Source: CAYGHG01 sp964349515 (GTDB lineage: Bacteria > Oederibacteriota > PGYV01 > CAYGHG01). From it: a stretch of 64,000 nt of DNA. The DNA lies in the NCBI GenBank assembly GCA_964349515.1, contig CAYGHG010000002.1:1-64000 (forward strand), given 5' to 3'. Of the stretch, positions 59,963 to 64,000 are shown in pieces; positions within the stretch are counted from its first letter, which is position 1, and each line of letters opens with the position of its first letter. Made by a program: the position numbers and the translations under genes. The notes beneath the pieces were generated by a model that searched no databases, was not told the origin of the DNA, and saw only the letters and a program-made list of their open reading frames with translations.

Positions 59963-60092
59963 TAATACACTGTCAGGATTGTACGAAACTTAAATTTTTA
60001 TAATAGTGTATGTTTTTCATTCTGTCCGGGGCAGCTCTTACGCTGATTTCTGCCGTCGAAGATGCGGTTTCCGGAGGGAAATAAAGGATAAT
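59963..60092. repeat. Repeat remnants: IS-end-like hairpin and copy of a lipoprotein 3' end
   Basis: ATACACT...AGTGTAT (about 59963-60010) forms an inverted repeat and contains ACTGTCAGGATTGT, similar to ACTGTCAGGAATTGT near 12835. Bases 60022-60092 match the 3' end of the lipoprotein gene (57192-57262) with few differences, including the stop codon. The rest of the 329-base gap between herA-like and tkt genes holds no gene that I can see. Confidence 0.6.
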
Positions 60093-60151
60093 GAATCAAT
60101 TGGATATAGAAGAAGGTTTTGAGGAGAAAACAGGGATTTTGTTTTTATTGC

Positions 60152-60179
60152 TTACCCGCCTTTTTAATTGTAATATAAT
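60152..60179 (+). promoter_or_regulatory. Possible promoter of the transketolase genes
   Basis: TATAAT at 60174-60179 is perfect; a weak -35 (TTACCC, 60152-60157) lies 16 bases upstream. The ATG follows 28 bases later after GGAGG. Confidence 0.4.
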
Positions 60180-60206
60180 CTGTCATTAAAAATTCACGGA
60201 GGTTTT

Positions 60207-61118
60207 ATGGATTTTTCTGTTTCTAACGCAAAAAAATTCGCGTCAGGCGTCCGAAGCCGCGTATTAGAACACGTTATCAGAAATGGCGGCGGCTATGTCA
60301 GCCAGGTGTGCTCATCGGCTGAGATGTTTGCCTGCCTTTACGGCGGGATTCTTAACATTGAAAAACTTTCCTCACCCATGAAACCCGGCGCTTTTCCGGG
60401 CGTGCCTTCTGCTGCAAACAAAGATTACATACCGGGCTACGTATTCAACGGCCCGCACAGGCCTGAGCTCGACAGGTTCATACTTTCACCGACGCATTAC
60501 TCGCTTGTGCTATACGCCGCACTTATCGAGGCAGGCAGGCTGGACAATGACTCAATGGCTGAATTCAACAAAGACGGTTCCACCCTCGAGCAGATAGGCG
60601 CAGAGCACTCGCCCGGTATGGAGGTCATGACAGGCTCCCTCGGACAGGGTTTGAGCCAGGCTGTCGGCATGGCCTTGGGGCGCAGGATGAAGGGCGAGAC
60701 GGGAAAGACCTGGGTTTTCATGTCGGACGGCGAGTTCCAGATAGGCATGACATGGGAGGCTCTGCAGTTCATGAGCCATTACAAGCTTGATACCGTCGGC
60801 ATCATGGTTGACGTAAACAGCCGCCAGTGCGACGGCAGGGTGGACAATGTGATGTGCTTGGGCGAACTCTCTGACAAGATAAAAAGTTTCGGCGCGCAGG
60901 TGATAACCGTTGACGGACATGATGCGGAAGCAATAGTAAAAGCTGCGGATACAAAACACACGGGCAAGGCGTTGGTAATTTTATGCCACACAAATCCTGA
61001 GCAGGGGGCAGAGCATCTTTTTGAAAATAAGGAAAAGCTCCACTACTTCAGGGTAAAAAATGAAAACGATAAAAAGCGCCTTGCTGACGCGCTTGACAAG
61101 ATAAAAGGGGGCGTGTGA
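60207..61118 (+). CDS. Transketolase, N-terminal subunit
   Basis: 303 residues with the thiamine-diphosphate binding half: SPTHYSLVLYAALIEAGRL, MTGSLGQGLSQAVGMALGRR, and the ThDP motif MSDGEFQIGMTWEA...VDVNS with SDG in place of GDG. Transketolase moves two-carbon units in the pentose phosphate pathway. The enzyme is split into two genes, as in many archaea and anaerobic bacteria. The stop overlaps the ATG of the second gene (TGATG). GGAGG lies 7 bases before ATG. Confidence 0.9.
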   Translation: MDFSVSNAKKFASGVRSRVLEHVIRNGGGYVSQVCSSAEMFACLYGGILNIEKLSSPMKPGAFPGVPSAANKDYIPGYVFNGPHRPELDRFILSPTHYSLVLYAALIEAGRLDNDSMAEFNKDGSTLEQIGAEHSPGMEVMTGSLGQGLSQAVGMALGRRMKGETGKTWVFMSDGEFQIGMTWEALQFMSHYKLDTVGIMVDVNSRQCDGRVDNVMCLGELSDKIKSFGAQVITVDGHDAEAIVKAADTKHTGKALVILCHTNPEQGAEHLFENKEKLHYFRVKNENDKKRLADALDKIKGGV

Positions 61119-62125
61119 TGGAGATACTCTCGCAGGTTCACTCAAAGGCGCTCCTTGCCTACGGGAAAGAAAACAGCAAAACACTTCTGCTCACAGCCGA
61201 CCTTACTGACTCGTGCGAGGCAGGTGCTTTCCGCGACGCCTACCCTGAGCGTTTCATCTCATGCGGCATAGCGGAGCAAAACATGCTCTCTCTTGCAGGC
61301 GGTTTGAGCCGCGAGGGATTCATCCCCATGATTCACACGTTTGCAGTTTTCATTTACAGGCGCGCGTATGACCAGCTCGCGATGTCTGTGGCTTACCCTA
61401 ATGCAAACGTAAAAATGTTCGGATTTCTGCCGGGCGTCACCACGCCGGGAGGCGCGACGCACCAGGCCATAGAGGACACAGCAGTGATGCGCTCGCTGCC
61501 CAACATGACTGTCTTTGAGGCAGGTGACGCCACAGAGGCTGAAGCGCTTGTAAAACTCGCGGCTGAAACACCGGGGCCGGTTTATGTGAGGGCGCTTAGG
61601 GGCGAGCTTGCGAGGCTTTTTAAAAAAGAAGAGGGCGTAAAACTTGATACTCCTAAAATAATCTCGCAGGGAAAAGACATAACATTCATCTCATCGGGTA
61701 TCTGCACGGAAGAGGTGATGAGGGCTGCGGCGAGAATAAGGGAAAAAGGCCTCTCGGTTATGCACGTGCACATATCCACTCTCAAGCCGTTTAACAATCC
61801 GGTAATAAACGACATATTATCCGCGCCAAAATACGGCATAGTGACGGTTGAAAATCACACGGTGATAGGCGGGCTCGGCAGTATTATAGAAGAAAGAGCC
61901 GCGCAGGCCGGGATTGCAAAGAGAATCATCAAACTCGGGCTGCAGGATACTTTCAGCCACGGGGCCTCAAAAGCACACCTCATGAAACACCACGGCTTTG
62001 ACGCCGCGGGAGTGATATCAGCCGCGGAAAAGCTCACAGGAGAAAAACTCGGCATCTCAGAAGAGAGCCTCGCGCAGGTTAGGATAGAAGCAGTGCATTC
62101 GGAAGCAAAGCCTGAAGCGCTGTGA
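61118..62125 (+). CDS. Transketolase, C-terminal subunit
   Basis: 335 residues: pyrimidine-binding domain with RFISCGIAEQNMLSLAGGLS (catalytic Glu) and GFLPGVTTPGGATHQAIEDT, and a C-terminal transketolase domain with HVHISTLKPFN and VTVENHTVIGGLGSIIEE. It pairs with the preceding gene to form one active site. Start taken at ATG 61118. Confidence 0.92.
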   Translation: MEILSQVHSKALLAYGKENSKTLLLTADLTDSCEAGAFRDAYPERFISCGIAEQNMLSLAGGLSREGFIPMIHTFAVFIYRRAYDQLAMSVAYPNANVKMFGFLPGVTTPGGATHQAIEDTAVMRSLPNMTVFEAGDATEAEALVKLAAETPGPVYVRALRGELARLFKKEEGVKLDTPKIISQGKDITFISSGICTEEVMRAAARIREKGLSVMHVHISTLKPFNNPVINDILSAPKYGIVTVENHTVIGGLGSIIEERAAQAGIAKRIIKLGLQDTFSHGASKAHLMKHHGFDAAGVISAAEKLTGEKLGISEESLAQVRIEAVHSEAKPEAL

Positions 62126-62150
62126 AGGCAGTTAACGAAAATAAGACAGT

Positions 62151-62179
62151 TTGATATTTAATCACTGATTTGATATATT
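62151..62179 (+). promoter_or_regulatory. Promoter of the hicBA pair
   Basis: TTGATA (62151-62156), 17-base spacer, TATATT (62174-62179). It lies 30 bases before the hicB ATG, which has AGGAG. Confidence 0.55.
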
Positions 62180-62208
62180 TAAGATGTAAATAAAAAAAAG
62201 GAGCGTCC

Positions 62209-62415
62209 ATGAGAGATATCAGCTATGTTGTATGGAAAGAGGGCAGGTATTATGTGGCACAGTGTCTTAACGTTGATGTTTCATCATTTGGAAAAACCAT
62301 GCAGGAAGCCGCTAAAAACATAAAAGAAGCCGTCGAATTATACATGGAAACCAAAGGCGCGAAGCTCCCCCCTGTTGATAATATTTACATAGGCAAAGAA
62401 AGAATTAATGTCTAA
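62209..62415 (+). CDS. hicB: HicB-family antitoxin
   Basis: 68 residues. SYVVWKEGRYYVAQCLNVDV, SSFGKTMQEAAKNIKEAVEL and YMETKG form the partial RNase H-like HicB fold. The short C-terminus lacks a DNA-binding domain, so autoregulation may need another factor. The gene precedes and overlaps hicA by 8 bases; the order hicB-hicA is one of the two known orders. Confidence 0.82.
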   Translation: MRDISYVVWKEGRYYVAQCLNVDVSSFGKTMQEAAKNIKEAVELYMETKGAKLPPVDNIYIGKERINV

Positions 62416-62629
62416 GCTTTACTCTTCAAAGGAAATAACAGCTGTTTTATCCATGCTGGGATTTTCCTTTGTATCGCAAAAAGGCTCCCACGGCAAGTAC
62501 AGAAATACAGACGGCCGTGTGGTTATTGTTCCAATGCCGAAAAAGGAAATTCCCGAAGGTACTTTACGGAGCATACTGCGCCAGGCCGGAATAGAAAAAG
62601 AAAAATTCAAAAAACTCCTCTCAAATTAA
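62408..62629 (+). CDS. hicA: HicA-family mRNA interferase toxin
   Basis: 73 residues. The dsRBD-like fold has SSKEITAVLSMLGFSFVSQK, the active-site His in KGSHGKYRN and the C-terminal IPEGTLRSILRQAGIEKEKF, all typical of HicA/YcfA. Expected to cleave mRNA when free of HicB. Confidence 0.85.
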   Translation: MSKLYSSKEITAVLSMLGFSFVSQKGSHGKYRNTDGRVVIVPMPKKEIPEGTLRSILRQAGIEKEKFKKLLSN

Positions 62630-62723
62630 TCTTCTTTCAAAAAATATTATATTTAACGCTGTAAAGCCGGTTATAAAAGTGTATAATCCGGCGGACTCAT
62701 TTAATACTAATACCGGAGAAAAA

Positions 62724-63527
62724 ATGAAAAATAATAAAAACTTTGTGACAGAATCATTTCCGGAGAGCAGGCTGGCTACCATTGACATAGGGCAGGCCGG
62801 ACTGCAAAAACACCACATAAAAGCACTCGTAGAGCTCGACGTAACCGAAGCCCGCAGAATGCTGCGCGAAAAAAAGAAACTGTCCCGCGGCATTTTATTT
62901 ACCTCCTGGCTGATAAAATGCATAAGCACGGCGGCAGAAGAGTACCCGCAGGTTCACGGCATGAGAAAAGGGAAAAATCAGGCGGTGTTATTCAGGGATG
63001 TGGATATTTCAATAATGATAGAAAGGGAAGTGCAGGGCAAAAAAGTGCCGCTTCCATACGTAATCCGTAAAACAAATGAAAAAAGCATTGAGGAAATCTG
63101 CAAAGAGATAAAGTCAGGGCAGAATCAGCCTGTTGAAAACGAATCAGACTATGTGCTGGGTGAAAAAAAGAAGGCGTTTTTAATGAAACTGTATTATCTA
63201 TTGCCGGGATTTGTGAGAAAAATGATCTGGAAAATAATCACATCAAACCCCCAAACGGCAAAGTCATCTATGGGTACAGTTGCTGTGACCTCTGTGGGGA
63301 TGATGGGGAAAATGAACGGGTGGGTAATACCTGTCAGCATACACCCGCTCTGTTTTGCCGTAGGCTCGATAATAAAAAAGCCCGGAGTTGTCGGGAATAA
63401 AATAGTAATCAGGGAATACCTGTACCTGACAGCCCTGGTAGACCACGACGTAATAGACGGCGCCCCTGCAGTACGGTTTTTATCCAGATTTACGGAGATG
63501 GTTGAGAAGGGGGAGGGGTTGTCGTAG
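62724..63527 (+). CDS. Free-standing 2-oxoacid dehydrogenase E2-type acyltransferase catalytic domain
   Basis: 267 residues. It covers only the catalytic domain of E2 enzymes: GILFTSWLIKCISTAAEEYP, FRDVDISIMIEREVQGKKVP, GTVAVTSVGMMGKMNGWVIP, and the active-site motif ALVDHDVIDGAPAVRFL, where the His and Asp of DHRxxDG are kept. No lipoyl or E1-binding domain is present and no E1/E3 genes adjoin. It may acylate a different carrier, like other stand-alone chloramphenicol-acetyltransferase-like domains. ATG 62724 has CCGGAG upstream; a TATAAT lies at 62682-62687. Confidence 0.75.
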   Translation: MKNNKNFVTESFPESRLATIDIGQAGLQKHHIKALVELDVTEARRMLREKKKLSRGILFTSWLIKCISTAAEEYPQVHGMRKGKNQAVLFRDVDISIMIEREVQGKKVPLPYVIRKTNEKSIEEICKEIKSGQNQPVENESDYVLGEKKKAFLMKLYYLLPGFVRKMIWKIITSNPQTAKSSMGTVAVTSVGMMGKMNGWVIPVSIHPLCFAVGSIIKKPGVVGNKIVIREYLYLTALVDHDVIDGAPAVRFLSRFTEMVEKGEGLS

Positions 63528-63559
63528 CTTTGATTATGAGATAGCGCTGTAGCGATAGA

Positions 63560-63602
63560 GTTAACGCAACAAATAGGGTCGGACCCCAAATGTTGCAATA
63601 AC
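63560..63602. repeat. REP-like palindrome, degenerate copy
   Basis: Left arm GTTAACGCAACAAATAGGGT, right arm ending GTTGCAATAAC, imperfect. It is the same element as at 63755-63797, about 195 bases away. Confidence 0.7.
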
Positions 63603-63646
63603 TTTGGGGGTGATTTGGAGGCAGGGGGATTTAGTCATAATCGTAG

Positions 63647-63676
63647 AGGAGGGTCTCAGACCCTCCTGTTTTGTTT
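63647..63676 (+). terminator. Hairpin with T-rich tail
   Basis: AGGAGGGTCTCAGACCCTCC is an almost perfect inverted repeat followed by TGTTTTGTTTTAA. It may end transcription of the E2-domain gene, 120 bases upstream. Confidence 0.5.
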
Positions 63677-63754
63677 TAAGGCCCCGGGTTTTGTTGCACA
63701 GTCTCTAAACGCCCCATCCGGGGTCCGGGCCTAACGGGCGTTTGCGGAACGGGA

Positions 63755-63797
63755 GTTAACGCAACAAATGGGGTCGGACCCTATTTGTTGCGTTAAC
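63755..63797. repeat. REP-like palindrome upstream of the transposase
   Basis: GTTAACGCAACAAATGGGGT and its inverted copy (one mismatch) form a 43-base hairpin. Between the two copies, AAACGCCC...GGGCGTTT (63707-63743) forms another hairpin. Such palindromes next to a REP-associated transposase gene are the usual REP/REPIN arrangement. Confidence 0.75.
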
Positions 63798-63858
63798 TTT
63801 TATCTTGCATCTGCAGTTTCTTCGTTGTAAATTATTAAAAAACCATAGAGGGGTTTTT

Positions 63859-64000
63859 ATGCCGAAAACAATACGAATACAATTTCCCGGCGCTGTGTAC
63901 CATATTTACAGCAGGGGAAATGAAAAAAAACTCATTTTTAAGTCTGACAATGACAGATCCCGGTTTATGGAGATACTCACGCGGGTTAAGGCAAAATTTC
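63859..64000 (+). CDS. REP-associated tyrosine transposase (partial, cut by window end)
   Basis: The first 47 codons read MPKTIRIQFPGAVYHIYSRG, then NEKKLIFKSDNDRSRFMEIL, the well-known N-terminus of Y1-transposase/RAYT proteins ('MPR..R....GAVYHV..RGN....F....D...F...L'). GAGGGG lies 5 bases before ATG. The HUH and tyrosine active-site residues lie beyond the window. REP-like palindromes upstream support it. Confidence 0.88.
   Translation, partial: MPKTIRIQFPGAVYHIYSRGNEKKLIFKSDNDRSRFMEILTRVKAKF

Noticed and set aside
1..64000. tRNA, rRNA and CRISPR arrays
   Set aside because: All intergenic stretches were read; none showed a cloverleaf with a T-loop GTTCRA motif, rRNA sequence or regularly spaced repeats.

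Overview
The window is a 64 kb piece of a bacterial chromosome and carries the replication-origin neighbourhood. The cell appears to be a diderm (Gram-negative type) bacterium. It encodes TolB-like and Pal/OmpA-like proteins, several lipoproteins, a LolA-like protein, a GT9 heptosyltransferase-type enzyme and a predicted outer-membrane barrel. It also carries genes better known from Firmicutes: asp23/amaP/DUF2273, remB, and a 3D-domain protein. Base composition is near balanced, AUG, GUG and UUG starts are all used, and Shine-Dalgarno sites are strong. Two runs of exactly 100 N show that this is a scaffolded assembly, most likely a metagenome bin of an uncultured lineage. I cannot name the phylum from sequence alone.

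Layout. 1-640: PIN/RHH toxin-antitoxin pair (toxin cut by the window edge). 780-1680: DUF1844 protein and a small phosphoesterase. 1814-11807: a minus-strand run of twelve genes that looks like one operon: HD-GYP-like sensor, TPR protein, two small proteins (one anti-sigma-like), two consecutive pairs of 'TPR + membrane-tail protein' and 'beta-propeller lipoprotein', then rsmE, pmbA/tldE, aroE and a small basic protein. 11989-17027: glycosyltransferases (GT-A-like, GT-C with a PA14-like end, GT9) and a LolA-like protein. 17214-22294: queA, two TolB-like proteins (one fused to a Pal-like domain) and dinB, which is interrupted by an artificial gap. 22572-24553: rsmG, two perfect parS sites and recF. 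24699-33996: an ATP10-like protein, purC, a methyltransferase, an M24 peptidase, efp, accB, accC, asp23, amaP, a DUF2273 protein, thiD2 and thiC, then a TIGR02265-like protein. 34026-47001: the origin core: dnaA, a DnaA-box region, dnaN, gyrA, a degenerate histidine kinase, a beta-helix/barrel protein, dciA, remB and gyrB. 47014-51932: Crp-type regulator, HAD phosphatase, class III cyclase, 3D-domain protein and a GT-C enzyme. 51936-56404: ffs (4.5S RNA), dnaX, ebfC, recR, a U32 peptidase and a helical-repeat protein. 56405-60206: a lipoprotein with a sigma-54 type promoter, repeats and gene fragments, an MBL-fold protein and a HerA/YjgR-like ATPase. 60207-64000: split transketolase, hicBA, a free-standing E2 catalytic domain, then REP-like palindromes in front of a REP-associated tyrosine transposase (cut by the window end).

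How the genes work together. Initiation (DnaA, origin boxes), helicase loading (DciA), clamp and clamp loader (DnaN, DnaX), topology (GyrA, GyrB), recombination (RecF, RecR) and segregation sites (parS) cluster within about 30 kb. The most notable items are: a probable programmed -1 frameshift in dnaX that would give a gamma-like short product; a parS pair with no parAB beside it; EF-P with Arg at position 32; a kinase-dead-looking histidine kinase inside the gyrA-gyrB block; a TolB-Pal fusion; a repeated lipoprotein/TPR envelope module in a long operon; a canonical sigma-54 promoter; DnaA-box clusters at three loci; and REP/MITE-like repeats. No tRNA, rRNA or CRISPR array was seen.
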